24,999 bases of DNA from Actinomycetes bacterium (GCA_021850085.1 JAJZRZ010000003.1:1-24999); one strand, 5' to 3'. Counted from the first letter of the stretch, positions 7,507 through 15,849 are shown. Numbers and translations are program-made. Notes: generated from the letters alone by a model not told the origin.

Positions 7507-7525
7507 GGCCCGCCGGTGACGGGCC
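7507..7525 (+). other. GC-rich hairpin in the cheR-mcp gap
   Basis: GGCCCG and CGGGCC form a perfect 6-bp stem with a 7-base loop, ending about ten bases before the GAGGAGGGG ribosome binding site of the receptor gene. There is no T-tract, so it is unlikely to be a strong intrinsic terminator. It could stabilise or attenuate the downstream message. Confidence 0.3.
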
Positions 7526-7547
7526 AGCGGCCGAGGAGGGGAAGCGC

Positions 7548-8873
7548 ATGCCGGAGAAGTACCGGTCAAGCGAGATGCGGCGGGGTCTCGGATCCACGTT
7601 CACGATGCTGACATGGGTCACGATCGGCCCCGCGGTGGCGACAGGCCTGACGATCACAGGGCTGTTCGCCCTGCTCGTGCTCAAGATCGAGCCCAGACTG
7701 CTGCTGCTGACCGCGCTCTTCGGCGCCCTCGCGATGCTTGCGTGCGCGGTGCCCGGCCAGCTCGCGTGGCGCCGGGCCTTCAAGCGGCGTGTCCTTGAGC
7801 CGTTGCGCGATCTGGGGGGTGTGATGATCGAGGCCGGCAAGGGCGACCTGACGATCCGCGCCGAGGCGCCGCATCACGACGAGATCGGCATACTGGTGAA
7901 CGAGTGTAACCAGCTCATCGCCTCGCTCGCGTCGATCGCCACTGAGGTGCGCCGGTCCTCAGATTCGGTGACGGGTGCGGCCACTCAGCTCTCAGCGTCC
8001 TCTCAAGAAATCAACGCCTCGTCCATGGAGATATCATCCTCCGTCCAGCAGATCGCGCACGGGGCGGAGCTGCAGTCGCGCAAGGTGGAGGAGACATCGG
8101 CCGCCATGCAGTCGATCTCGAGCTCCATCTCCGAGGTCGCGGACCGGGCGATGGAGGCGAGCGGCACGAGCGAGGTGGCGGCGCGGGCGGCGGCTCTCGG
8201 CGAGCAGGCCACGCACGAGGCGATCTCCAAGATAGGCGAGGTGAGTGCGGCGATCGAGACGCTCGCGGAATCGGTCGAGAACCTCGGCAGGCGCTCGGCG
8301 GAGATCGGAAGCATCGTGGACGTGATCACCACGATCGCCGATCAGACGAACCTCCTTTCGCTCAACGCGGCGATCGAAGCCGCGCGGGCCGGGGAGTCAG
8401 GACGAGGCTTCTCGGTCGTGGCCGAAGAGGTGCGCAAGCTGGCCGAGGGCTCCGGCAGGGCGGCCGAGCAGATCGGCGAACTGATCAAAGATGTCCAGCT
8501 GGAGACGGCCAAGGCTCTCAAGTACATGGAGATCGGCACGAACGAGGTGCACGTGGGCGCTCAGGTGGTCGAGCGCAGCGGTGACGCGCTGCGCGAGATC
8601 AACGATGCCGTGACCCGCACGGCGGCGCTCGCCCAGGAGATAGCCGCGGCGACATCGGAGCAGGCGAAGCGCACCGCCGACGTGGACCGGGCGATGCACG
8701 AGATAGCGGCTGTGGTAGAAGAGAACGCCGCGAGCGCCGAGGAGACCGCGGCGGCCGCGCAGCAGCAGACGGCATGCATGGAGGAGATATCCTCCTCGGC
8801 GCAAGACCTTGCCGACATGGCGCGCCGTCTCGAGGAATCGGTGCTCCGCTTTCACCTCGAAGAGGGGCCGTAG
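7548..8873 (+). CDS. Methyl-accepting chemotaxis protein without a periplasmic sensor domain
   Basis: This is a 441-residue chemoreceptor in the inner membrane. Two transmembrane helices (about residues 20-46 and 52-75) are separated only by KIEPR, so there is no extracellular ligand domain. A HAMP domain follows (EPLRDLGGVMIEAGKGDLTIR...DEIGILVNECNQL). The long cytoplasmic coiled coil has the receptor hairpin tip TIADQTNLLSLNAAIEAARAGESGRGFSVVAEEVRKLA, which binds CheW and CheA. Glutamine/glutamate-rich methylation-type segments flank the tip, and there is no C-terminal CheR-tethering pentapeptide. GAGGAGGGG upstream of ATG 7548 is an excellent ribosome site. Its place inside the che operon makes it the likely dedicated receptor. 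With no external domain it probably senses membrane, cytoplasmic or partner-protein signals. Confidence 0.95.
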   Translation: MPEKYRSSEMRRGLGSTFTMLTWVTIGPAVATGLTITGLFALLVLKIEPRLLLLTALFGALAMLACAVPGQLAWRRAFKRRVLEPLRDLGGVMIEAGKGDLTIRAEAPHHDEIGILVNECNQLIASLASIATEVRRSSDSVTGAATQLSASSQEINASSMEISSSVQQIAHGAELQSRKVEETSAAMQSISSSISEVADRAMEASGTSEVAARAAALGEQATHEAISKIGEVSAAIETLAESVENLGRRSAEIGSIVDVITTIADQTNLLSLNAAIEAARAGESGRGFSVVAEEVRKLAEGSGRAAEQIGELIKDVQLETAKALKYMEIGTNEVHVGAQVVERSGDALREINDAVTRTAALAQEIAAATSEQAKRTADVDRAMHEIAAVVEENAASAEETAAAAQQQTACMEEISSSAQDLADMARRLEESVLRFHLEEGP

Positions 8874-9364
8874 TGGACGAGAGCGAACGCGCCGGCATGA
8901 GACAGTATGTGCTCTTCCGCCTGTGCGGCGAAGAGTACGGATTGCCGATCGAACGCGTGCAGGGCATCATCCGATACCAACAGCCGACCCCCGTCCCCCA
9001 TGCTCCGGCAGGAGTGGAGGGCGTGTTCAATCTTCGCGGACAGGTGCTCCCGATGATCGACCTCGGGCGCAGGATGCGCGGCGAACCCATCACTCCGACC
9101 CCTTCGTCGCGCGTCATCGTGACCGAGGTTGGCGCAGGTCCGGTGGGGCTGGCGGTGGACCTCGTGCACGAAGTCGCACGCCTTCCTGTCGCCGGGATAC
9201 GTCCGGTCCCCCCCGGGACCATCGGCGGGGAGATGGGGGAGGCGTTCGAGGGAGTCGCGAACTACAAGGATCGGATCGTGATACTGCTCGATCCCGACAA
9301 AACACTGCCACAACCGGCATTCGGCGCGGGCCAGACGGGCCAGGAGGATGATGCGGATGTCTAG
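8873..9364 (+). CDS. cheW: Chemotaxis coupling protein CheW
   Basis: CheW is the SH3-like adaptor that links receptors to CheA. The 163-residue product has QYVLFRLCGEEYGLPIERVQGIIR, VEGVFNLRGQVLPMIDLGRRM and a C-terminal YKDRIVILLDPDK segment, all diagnostic. I chose GTG 8873, whose first base is the last base of the receptor's TAG stop; GAAGAGGGG just upstream is a good ribosome site. ATG 8897 would be an alternative but drops nothing conserved. The 3' end overlaps cheY by eight bases, so cheW and cheY are probably translationally coupled. The C-terminal tail (about 15 residues, ending QEDDADV) is a low-complexity extension. Confidence 0.94.
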   Translation: MDESERAGMRQYVLFRLCGEEYGLPIERVQGIIRYQQPTPVPHAPAGVEGVFNLRGQVLPMIDLGRRMRGEPITPTPSSRVIVTEVGAGPVGLAVDLVHEVARLPVAGIRPVPPGTIGGEMGEAFEGVANYKDRIVILLDPDKTLPQPAFGAGQTGQEDDADV

Positions 9365-9731
9365 GACCGTGCTCGTGGTCGACGACGCCGCATTCATGCG
9401 GATGATGATCCGCGACATACTGAGTCGTGAAGGGTACGTCATCCACGAGGCGGTCAACGGGCGGGACGCGGTGGAGAAGTACGCCGAGGTCCGCCCGGAC
9501 CTTGTGACCATGGACATCACCATGCCCGAGATGAGCGGGCTCGAGGCACTGCGCGCCATCAGGGAGGCGGATTCCGCCGCTCGGGTTCTGATGGTCAGCG
9601 CCATGGGTCAACAGAAGATGATCGTGGAGGCGCTGGAGCTGGGCGCCATGGATTTCCTGGTGAAGCCGTTCCAGCCAACGAAGGTGCTCGAGACGGTCAA
9701 GAAGTGCCTGCAGTCGATGCCGCGTACCTGA
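9357..9731 (+). CDS. cheY: Chemotaxis response regulator CheY
   Basis: This is a single receiver domain of 124 residues with no output domain. The phosphorylation machinery is complete: D9-D10 in VVDD, phosphoacceptor D53 in TMDITMP, S81 in the switch position (VSAMG) and K103 in LVKPF. CheY-P would signal to a flagellar switch or, in this context, possibly to pilus machinery. Three closely spaced ATGs exist (9348, 9351, 9357). AGGAGG at 9342-9347 is best spaced for 9357, which also gives the standard N-terminus SRTVLVVDD. The start overlaps cheW. Confidence 0.95.
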   Translation: MSRTVLVVDDAAFMRMMIRDILSREGYVIHEAVNGRDAVEKYAEVRPDLVTMDITMPEMSGLEALRAIREADSAARVLMVSAMGQQKMIVEALELGAMDFLVKPFQPTKVLETVKKCLQSMPRT

Positions 9732-9741
9732 TTGGGGGGCA

Positions 9742-10794
9742 ATGCGATCCACGATCAAGGTCCTTGTGGTCGACGATTCTGCGCTCATCAGGCAGATGCT
9801 CACGCGCGCCCTGTCCGTCGATCCATCGATCGAGATCGTGGGTTCGGCAAAGACGGGGCTTGAGGCCATCGAGAAGGCGCATGCTCTGCAGCCCGACGTG
9901 GTCACACTCGACATCGAGATGCCCGAGCTCACCGGGCTCGAGGCGCTGCCGCACATCGTGAAATCCTCGACCGCTCGCATCGTTATGCTTTCGGCACTCA
10001 GCGACGCCGACACCACCTACCAAGCGCTGAGCGAAGGCGCGACGGACTTCTTGGTCAAGCCGAGCGGCGGCGTGGCCCGCTCGCTCAATGAGCTCACCGA
10101 AGACCTGCTCAAGAAGATCAAGATAGCCTACCGCGTCTCGCCCGGTCTGCGCTGCCTCGGCCGGGCGGAGGGACGCCCGACCCCAGGGGGGAACGGTCGT
10201 GGAGTACGGCGACGGGACCTGCCTGTCGACAGACTGGTCGCCATCGCGGCCTCGACAGGTGGTCCCCCCGCCCTTGAGAAGGTGTTTTCGGGCCTGACCG
10301 CCGAGCTGCCTGCAGCGTACGTGATTGTGCAGCATCTCCCGGCAGGCTTCACCAACTCGCTCGCCCGCAGGCTTGCACGGGTCACCGACATCAGGGTGCT
10401 CGAGGCGGAAGACGACATGCCGATCGAGCAAGGCACCGCGTACCTGGCGCCGCACGGCCACCACCTCGGCATCTCGGGCATGCGCACCAAGCGCATCGTC
10501 CTCGACGAGTCGGCACCTGTCCACGGTGTCCGTCCCGCGGCGGACCCGTTGCTTGCGAGCGCTGCTTCGAACTACCGGGAGCGGTGCGTGGGCGTCATCC
10601 TCACCGGCATGGGCTCGGACGGGACGGACGGGCTGCGGCACATACGAGAGGCCGGTGGCCAGACCATCGTCCAGGACGAGGAATCGAGCGTCGTATGGGG
10701 GATGCCGGGCGCGGCCATGCGCGCGGGCGTTGCCGGGCACGTGGTGCCCCTTCCCGCGATCTCCGCGGAGATCCGCCGTGCCGTGAGGGGGTGA
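9742..10794 (+). CDS. cheB: Chemotaxis protein-glutamate methylesterase/deamidase CheB
   Basis: CheB removes methyl groups from receptors and deamidates receptor glutamines. The N-terminal receiver carries D11-D12, phosphoacceptor D57 (TLDIEMPELTG) and K107. A basic linker (about residues 131-160) leads to the esterase domain, whose catalytic triad is visible: S171 in AASTGGP, H198 in VQHLPAGFT and D293 in TGMGSDGTDG. At 350 residues the length is typical. ATG 9742 lies ten bases after the cheY stop with GGGGGG upstream. All residues required for regulated methylesterase activity are intact, which supports a working adaptation system with CheR. Confidence 0.96.
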   Translation: MRSTIKVLVVDDSALIRQMLTRALSVDPSIEIVGSAKTGLEAIEKAHALQPDVVTLDIEMPELTGLEALPHIVKSSTARIVMLSALSDADTTYQALSEGATDFLVKPSGGVARSLNELTEDLLKKIKIAYRVSPGLRCLGRAEGRPTPGGNGRGVRRRDLPVDRLVAIAASTGGPPALEKVFSGLTAELPAAYVIVQHLPAGFTNSLARRLARVTDIRVLEAEDDMPIEQGTAYLAPHGHHLGISGMRTKRIVLDESAPVHGVRPAADPLLASAASNYRERCVGVILTGMGSDGTDGLRHIREAGGQTIVQDEESSVVWGMPGAAMRAGVAGHVVPLPAISAEIRRAVRG

Positions 10795-10803
10795 GGTGCG
10801 CCC

Positions 10804-12765
10804 GTGAGCGATGACATGTCGGCCTACCGCGACGTGTTCCTCAGCGAGAGCGCCGAGTACCTCCAAGCGATCACTGACGGCCTGCTTACCCTGGAGGCGA
10901 ACCCCAGCGACCTGGAGCCTGTGGAAACCATCTTCAGGGGCGCGCATTCCCTGAAGGGGATGGCGGCGGCGATGGGCTATTCGCGCACCCAGGATCTCAC
11001 CCACAAGATGGAGTCGTTGATGGAAACGGTCCGCTCCCGTCAGCAGGTGGCGGACCGGACCCTCATCGACCTGATGCTGCGCGCAACGGACGCCGTTCGC
11101 GACGTCATCGCCGAGGAGTCCTCGGGCGGTGAGGCCGTGGACATCGCTCCGGTCGCCGCCGAGCTCGTCACCCGGGCCGAGGGCTCGGAGGCCAAACGGG
11201 CGATACGGGTGGATGACCCCGCTCGGGACACGATCGAGATCGCTGGTGCCGAGGGAAGCGAGGGGAGCCTTTACCGCGCGCGCATCACGTTGGAGCAGGG
11301 ATGCGTGCTCAAGGGAGTACGCGCGTACATGGCGATCAAGCGCCTCAGTCACATGGGCACGGTCGTCGAGACGGCTCCCGGTACAAGAGAGATAGAGGAC
11401 GAGCAGTTCGACCGCACCTTCGACGTCGTCTTGCGGACGAAGTCCACCGCCGAGACCGTCCGCGTTGCTGCACTGGCGGTGACCGAGGTGGACAACGTCG
11501 AGGTGGAGCTGCTGGAGTCCGCGCCGGCACCGGGCGAGTCCAAAGGTTCCGGAGCGCCACTCGGCCAGCAGCGCCGTCGCGATGTGCCGAAACTGAGCGA
11601 GACGCAGACCGTTCGCATCTCGATCGGGCATCTCGACACGATCGTGAACCTCGTCGGAGAGCTTGTGATCGTCCGCTCGCATCTGGAGGCCATCGCATCC
11701 GGTGCCGGCCGGCAGGATCTCTCCGACGCCCTTGGCGTCCTCGAGCGCATCAGCGCCGAACTCCAGGCCGAGGTCATGCAGACACGCATGGTGCCGGTGG
11801 GTAACATCTTCAACCGCTTCCCGCGGATGGTGCGCGATCTCGCGCACGACCTCGGGAAGGACGTGACGCTCGAGATGGCCGGGCTTGACATCGAGCTCGA
11901 CCGCACTGTGCTCGACGAGATAGGGGATCCTATAGTCCACCTGCTGCGCAACAGCATCGATCACGGGATCGAGCCGCCTGAGGAGCGTCAGCACGCGGGC
12001 AAGCCAGGGCGCGGACGCATACGGCTGTACGCCGAACGCGAACGGGAGCAGATGCGCATCACCGTGGAGGACGACGGCCGCGGAATGGATCTCGACCGCA
12101 TCTGGCGCAAGGCGTGCGAGCGTGGGCTGGTGGACAGGAACGCGCGCGAATCGTACAGCGACTGCGACGTGTTCATGCTGGTGTGCCTGCCGGGGTTCAG
12201 CACCATGGAGGAGGCGACGCGCATCTCGGGCCGAGGCGTCGGCATGGATGTCGTCAAGGGCAAGATCGAGTACCTCGGCGGGAGCATCACGCTGGCCTCG
12301 AAACCCGGCATGGGGACGTCAACCACACTTTCGCTCCCGCTCACACTGGCCATCATCCAAGCGCTGCTCGTGGCCGATCGAGGTCAGGTGTACGCCGTGC
12401 CGCTTGGCGTCGTCGAGGAGGTGCTCTCCGAAGACGAGGTGGGGCACGCCACCGTCGATGGCCGGCCGGTGGTCGTGTTGCGCGACGGCACCCCCGTCAG
12501 CCTGTGCAGACTCGACGCACTGTGCGGTCATCCTCCCCGTGATGAGCACGGGAAGGCTCCGCGGGACCACCTTGTGCTCATGCGCGTGGGTGGCTCTATG
12601 CGCGCGCTGGCAGTGGAGAGCCTCATCGGCAGACGCGAGATCGTCATCAAGCCGCTCTCGCCTCTGTTCCGAGGCACCCATGGTTTCGGCGGTGCCACCG
12701 TCTTGGGCGACGGACGCGTCGCCCTCATCCTGGACCCGCGTACCCTGTTCCTATCGGAGGCGTAA
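10804..12765 (+). CDS. cheA: Chemotaxis histidine kinase CheA
   Basis: CheA autophosphorylates under receptor control and passes phosphate to CheY and CheB. Domains in order: P1 Hpt with phospho-acceptor H48 in FRGAHSLKGMAAAMGY; a P2-type domain (about residues 155-240) opening SLYRARITLEQGCVLKGVRAY; the P3 dimerisation helices (TVRISIGHLDTIVNLVGELVIVRSH...); the HATPase domain with N-box HLLRNSIDHGIEPPEER, G1 DDGRGMD and G2 GRGVGMDVVK; and a C-terminal CheW-like P5 domain to residue 653. All catalytic motifs are intact. It begins at GTG 10804, nine bases after cheB, following a GGTGAGG-type site. Confidence 0.97.
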   Translation: MSDDMSAYRDVFLSESAEYLQAITDGLLTLEANPSDLEPVETIFRGAHSLKGMAAAMGYSRTQDLTHKMESLMETVRSRQQVADRTLIDLMLRATDAVRDVIAEESSGGEAVDIAPVAAELVTRAEGSEAKRAIRVDDPARDTIEIAGAEGSEGSLYRARITLEQGCVLKGVRAYMAIKRLSHMGTVVETAPGTREIEDEQFDRTFDVVLRTKSTAETVRVAALAVTEVDNVEVELLESAPAPGESKGSGAPLGQQRRRDVPKLSETQTVRISIGHLDTIVNLVGELVIVRSHLEAIASGAGRQDLSDALGVLERISAELQAEVMQTRMVPVGNIFNRFPRMVRDLAHDLGKDVTLEMAGLDIELDRTVLDEIGDPIVHLLRNSIDHGIEPPEERQHAGKPGRGRIRLYAEREREQMRITVEDDGRGMDLDRIWRKACERGLVDRNARESYSDCDVFMLVCLPGFSTMEEATRISGRGVGMDVVKGKIEYLGGSITLASKPGMGTSTTLSLPLTLAIIQALLVADRGQVYAVPLGVVEEVLSEDEVGHATVDGRPVVVLRDGTPVSLCRLDALCGHPPRDEHGKAPRDHLVLMRVGGSMRALAVESLIGRREIVIKPLSPLFRGTHGFGGATVLGDGRVALILDPRTLFLSEA

Positions 12766-12768
12766 GCG

Positions 12769-13380
12769 ATGGACCCGACACATCTGTCACCCTTGCAGAT
12801 GGACGCGCTGGGCGAGGTGGGCAGCATCGGTGCCGGGCACGCCGCCACCGCGCTGTCCCAGCTCCTCGGGACGGCGGTGGACATAGAGGTCCCCGTGATC
12901 CGGCTCCTCCCAGTGGCCGAGGTTCCTACGGTCTTGGGTGGACCCGAGAACCTTGTTGGTGCGGTGTACAGCCGGCTGCTGGGCGACCTGTCGGGCGCGC
13001 TGCTGTTCGTGCAGCCGCGCAAGGACCTGCTCGTGCTGGCGGACCTGCTGCGCTCGCGCGAACCGGGCACTGCGAAGTCCCTAGGCGCTTCGGAGGAGGG
13101 GCTCGTGGTGCACGCAGCGGGAGTTCTTCAGTCCGCCTACATCGCCGCCATCGCTCGCTTGGCCGAGCTCGCCGTGCTTCCGGGGCCGCCGCAGTTCGCG
13201 TTCGATATGATCGGGGCCATCTTGGAGTTCGTCACCATCGAGGTCGGCATGAAGGCGGACTCGGCGATCCTGATAACTACACGCTTCCTTGCGACAGAGA
13301 CCGTCGTGGACGCGTCTTTGTTCTACCTTCCCGACCCCGACAGCCTCGATGTGCTCCTCGGCAGGCTTGGCATCGTCTAG
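12769..13380 (+). CDS. cheC: CheC-like chemotaxis protein with altered phosphatase sites
   Basis: CheC dephosphorylates CheY-P and binds CheD. The 203-residue product keeps the CheC/CheX fold and length. Canonical CheC has two sites of the form [D/S]-x3-E-x2-N-x22-P. The first site here is D12-x3-E16-x2-S19-x22-P42, spacing exact but with Asn replaced by Ser. The second aligns as G111-x3-H115-x2-G118-x22-P141, losing both the Glu and the Asn. The fold seems intact (GAGHAATALSQLLGT; AGVLQSAYIAAIARL). It starts three bases after cheA and ends four bases before cheD. It may act mainly as a CheD regulator or CheY-P sensor rather than as a phosphatase; that is inference. Confidence 0.88.
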   Translation: MDPTHLSPLQMDALGEVGSIGAGHAATALSQLLGTAVDIEVPVIRLLPVAEVPTVLGGPENLVGAVYSRLLGDLSGALLFVQPRKDLLVLADLLRSREPGTAKSLGASEEGLVVHAAGVLQSAYIAAIARLAELAVLPGPPQFAFDMIGAILEFVTIEVGMKADSAILITTRFLATETVVDASLFYLPDPDSLDVLLGRLGIV

Positions 13381-13383
13381 CCC

Positions 13384-13899
13384 ATGACCCCTGCGGCCGA
13401 CATGGGCGATCACTGGCGGCAGCCGGACAAGAACACGCTGCTGATAGTCACGGGTGAGCTGGCGGTGGGCGTGCATCCGCAGGTCCTCGTGACGCCGGCG
13501 CTCGGATCGTGCGTGGGCGTGACGCTTTGGGACGCCTTCCAGCGGCGCGGCGGTATGGCGCACGTGATGCTCCCATCACCGTCAGACAGTCGCTCGCAGG
13601 GGCTTGCGGACCGCTTCGCCTCCGTGGCGATACCCCGGCTGGCTGAGATGCTGGCGCAGGGAACGAGCACCCGGCGGTTCGTGGCCAAGATCGCCGGGGG
13701 GGCCACGATGTTCGGCAACGACGGGTCGGTCAGCATCGGCTCGCGTAACGTGGCCGAGGTGAAGCGGCAGTTGGCACTAGCCCGCATCCCGCTGGTTGCC
13801 GAAGATACGGGAGGAGCGCATGCACGCACGATAGAGCTGCACCTCGACACGGGTCTTTTGGTGGTTCGAAGCTACCGCTTCGGCATCAAAGACCTGTAG
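13384..13899 (+). CDS. cheD: Chemoreceptor glutamine deamidase CheD
   Basis: CheD deamidates receptor glutamines and is normally sequestered by CheC. The 171-residue protein shows the conserved TPALGSCVGVTLWD with the catalytic cysteine, GGMAHVMLP with the catalytic histidine, AKIAGGATMF, and IGSRNVAEVKRQLALARIPLVAEDTGG. All are diagnostic of an active deamidase. ATG 13384 follows the cheC stop by three bases. A short N-terminal extension (about 15 residues) precedes the domain. It closes the che operon; the next gene begins 32 bases downstream after GGGAGAGGG. Confidence 0.95.
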   Translation: MTPAADMGDHWRQPDKNTLLIVTGELAVGVHPQVLVTPALGSCVGVTLWDAFQRRGGMAHVMLPSPSDSRSQGLADRFASVAIPRLAEMLAQGTSTRRFVAKIAGGATMFGNDGSVSIGSRNVAEVKRQLALARIPLVAEDTGGAHARTIELHLDTGLLVVRSYRFGIKDL

Positions 13900-13931
13900 C
13901 ATCGCGTGTACGGACATCGGGAGAGGGCGTG

Positions 13932-15422
13932 ATGGAAGAGCGGACTGGGCCGATACCGGGGGCTGCGACCAGAAGTGGCCGGATCGACATAGCGATCGCC
14001 GGAGGCGGCCTCCGCGCGACATCGGTGCTGCGGCTGCTCAACGACATCGAGAACCTGAGCGTGCTCGCCGTCTACGACCCGTCACGTTCGGCGCCAGCGA
14101 TGCGGCTCGCGAACGACCTCGGTGTGTTCGCAACTACCGAACTCACCGAGCTCTACCAGATCCCCGAACTCGACCTGATCCTCGACTTGTCGGATGATTC
14201 GGCGGTTCAAGACGCGCTTTCGGAGGAGAAGCTGAGCAACATCGTCATCGTCACGGGGAGCGGTGCCGAGCTCGTATGGGATCTGCTGATAGCCAAGAAG
14301 CGTAGCGAGGAGCAGGAGAAGATCTTCGTCGAGCTGCAAGTGGCTTACGACAAGATCCGCAGCCACGAACGACGCCTGCAGTCGAGCAAAGAGGCGCTGG
14401 AGAAGGCGAACGAGGAGCTTGAGAGCCGGCTTGCGGAGATATTCTTCACGCACGAGTTCTTCAAGGCCCTCACGACGTTCAGCACCATCGGGGACGTCAC
14501 GAGCCTCATCGTCGACGGCGCCAACGGGATCCTCGGAGCCGAGATCTCCGCGGTCTACCTCTTCGATCATCACGACTGGACGCTGCGGCTGCACGCGTCG
14601 CAGGGCCGCTCCGATGACGTGTTCGTACAGGTCGTCCCCGTCTCCTCCACCATTCTCGGCGCGGCTTTCCGGGAGGGCTTCGTGCAGCAAAGCGACGTGC
14701 AGCCGGGGTCGGAACTCGCGACGTGGTCCACGCGCCCTCACGAGATCCGCTCTCAAGCGGCTGTGCCGCTGCGGTCGGGCGATTCGGTCATCGGTGTGCT
14801 GCTCATCGCATCCGCCACGTTCCGCGACCTCACGCATGCCGAGCGTGATCGCCTGCAGGTGATCGCCAACCAGTCGTCGCTCGCACTGCAGAACGCGCTG
14901 CTTCACGAGGAACTCGCACGCCTGTCGGTGACCGACCGTCTGACCGACCTGTACAACCACGGGCACGTGCACCAGCGTCTGGACGAGGAAATGGAGCGCT
15001 GCGTGCGCTTCGACCATCAGATGTCGCTCATCATGCTTGACATCGATAACTTCAAGCAGTTCAACGACCACTATGGACATCCCAAGGGAGACCTGGTCCT
15101 CAAGTCGCTCAGCTTGGTCATCCACGAGAATCTTCGCGAGGTGGACATCGCCGCTCGTTACGGCGGCGAGGAGTTCGTCATCGTGCTGCCCGAGACCGAC
15201 CTCGCTGGCGCCGTGGCGGTGGCCGAGCGCATCCGCGCCGGTATGGCCAGAAACGTGCAGATCACCGGGGATGAAGGCGAGCCGGTGATCCAGACGATCT
15301 CGCTGGGCGTGGCGAGCTATCCCGTCCACGCCACCTCAGGGGCCGCGCTGATCGAGGCGGCCGACCAAGCGATGTATCGCGCGAAACGAGCGGGCAAGAA
15401 CCAAGTGGTTGTCGCCTCCTGA
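13932..15422 (+). CDS. Diguanylate cyclase with N-terminal Rossmann-like, coiled-coil and GAF domains
   Basis: This is a soluble 496-residue protein. Residues about 17-120 look like a Rossmann dinucleotide-binding domain of the GFO/IDH kind: IDIAIAGGGLRATSVLRLL carries the glycine-rich turn, then LAVYDPSRSAPAM at the end of strand 2, and LILDLSDDSAVQDAL and IVIVTGSGAEL as later strands. A coiled coil (about 124-170) leads to a GAF domain (about 178-325), then GGDEF (about 330-496). The active site is GGEEF (411-415), with R402-x2-D405 exactly five residues before it, an intact product-inhibition I-site. It should make c-di-GMP. There are no transmembrane helices. It follows cheD by 32 bases and may share its transcript. 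GTG 13929 is an adjacent alternative start. Confidence 0.93.
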   Translation: MEERTGPIPGAATRSGRIDIAIAGGGLRATSVLRLLNDIENLSVLAVYDPSRSAPAMRLANDLGVFATTELTELYQIPELDLILDLSDDSAVQDALSEEKLSNIVIVTGSGAELVWDLLIAKKRSEEQEKIFVELQVAYDKIRSHERRLQSSKEALEKANEELESRLAEIFFTHEFFKALTTFSTIGDVTSLIVDGANGILGAEISAVYLFDHHDWTLRLHASQGRSDDVFVQVVPVSSTILGAAFREGFVQQSDVQPGSELATWSTRPHEIRSQAAVPLRSGDSVIGVLLIASATFRDLTHAERDRLQVIANQSSLALQNALLHEELARLSVTDRLTDLYNHGHVHQRLDEEMERCVRFDHQMSLIMLDIDNFKQFNDHYGHPKGDLVLKSLSLVIHENLREVDIAARYGGEEFVIVLPETDLAGAVAVAERIRAGMARNVQITGDEGEPVIQTISLGVASYPVHATSGAALIEAADQAMYRAKRAGKNQVVVAS

Positions 15423-15459
15423 GACTGGTGGATAGAATGCGTGTGACCGGCCGTCACAC
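15409..15459 (+). promoter_or_regulatory. Promoter with palindromic operator upstream of the winged-helix gene
   Basis: TTGTCG (15409-15414) and TAGAAT (15433-15438) are 18 bases apart, a plausible sigma-70 promoter straddling the end of the diguanylate cyclase gene. Immediately after it lies a perfect inverted repeat, GTGTGAC-CGGCC-GTCACAC (15441-15459), covering the expected transcription start. That placement suits a repressor. The half-sites resemble CRP/FNR TGTGA boxes, but the inner spacing is 7 rather than 6 bases. Confidence 0.45.
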
Positions 15460-15479
15460 ACCGACATAAGGATGTGCCC

Positions 15480-15818
15480 GTGAGTCTCAGCCGGGCGCTG
15501 AGCACGCTCTCGCCTGACGAACATACGGAACAGGTCCTGCGTGATGTGCTCATGGTGTTCGGGCATCACCCTCGCGAGTGGCTGAGCGAGAGCGAGATCC
15601 AGATGAAGGCGGGGAGGACCGCGCTCGAGATACGTCCGCTGCTGTCCGTACTGGTGGATTCCTACGTGCTCGATTTCGACACCGACAAGGGGTTGTACGA
15701 GTTCAGCGGTGATGTGGTTCTGCGTTTCGAACTCGACAGCTTCGTGCGTCGCGTCGAACATCATCAAGATCGCATGCGCACTAACGTTTCGAGGTTCAGA
15801 CAGCGCCAGGGCCACTGA
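15480..15818 (+). CDS. Small hypothetical protein, winged-helix-like
   Basis: This 112-residue cytoplasmic protein is not one I recognise by name. Its middle, LRDVLMVFGHHPREWLSESEIQMKAGRTALEIRPLLSVLVDSYVLDFD, has the rhythm of a winged helix: a helix, an 'S.seI' turn, a recognition-like helix and a hairpin ending in YEFSGDVVLRFELDSF. The C-terminal helix is strongly basic (RRVEHHQDRMRTNVSRFRQRQ). GTG 15480 is chosen because AAGGA ends seven bases upstream; GTG 15474 in the same frame is possible. A perfect palindrome covers its predicted transcription start, which would fit autoregulation. DNA binding is inferred, not shown. Confidence 0.6.
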   Translation: MSLSRALSTLSPDEHTEQVLRDVLMVFGHHPREWLSESEIQMKAGRTALEIRPLLSVLVDSYVLDFDTDKGLYEFSGDVVLRFELDSFVRRVEHHQDRMRTNVSRFRQRQGH

Positions 15819-15849
15819 CGGCTTCCCAGGGTTTCGATCGGAGTTGCTC

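Noticed and set aside
15441..15459. Intrinsic terminator after the diguanylate cyclase gene
   Set aside because: The GTGTGAC/GTCACAC hairpin lacks a following T-tract and sits right at the predicted transcription start of the next gene, so an operator is more likely.
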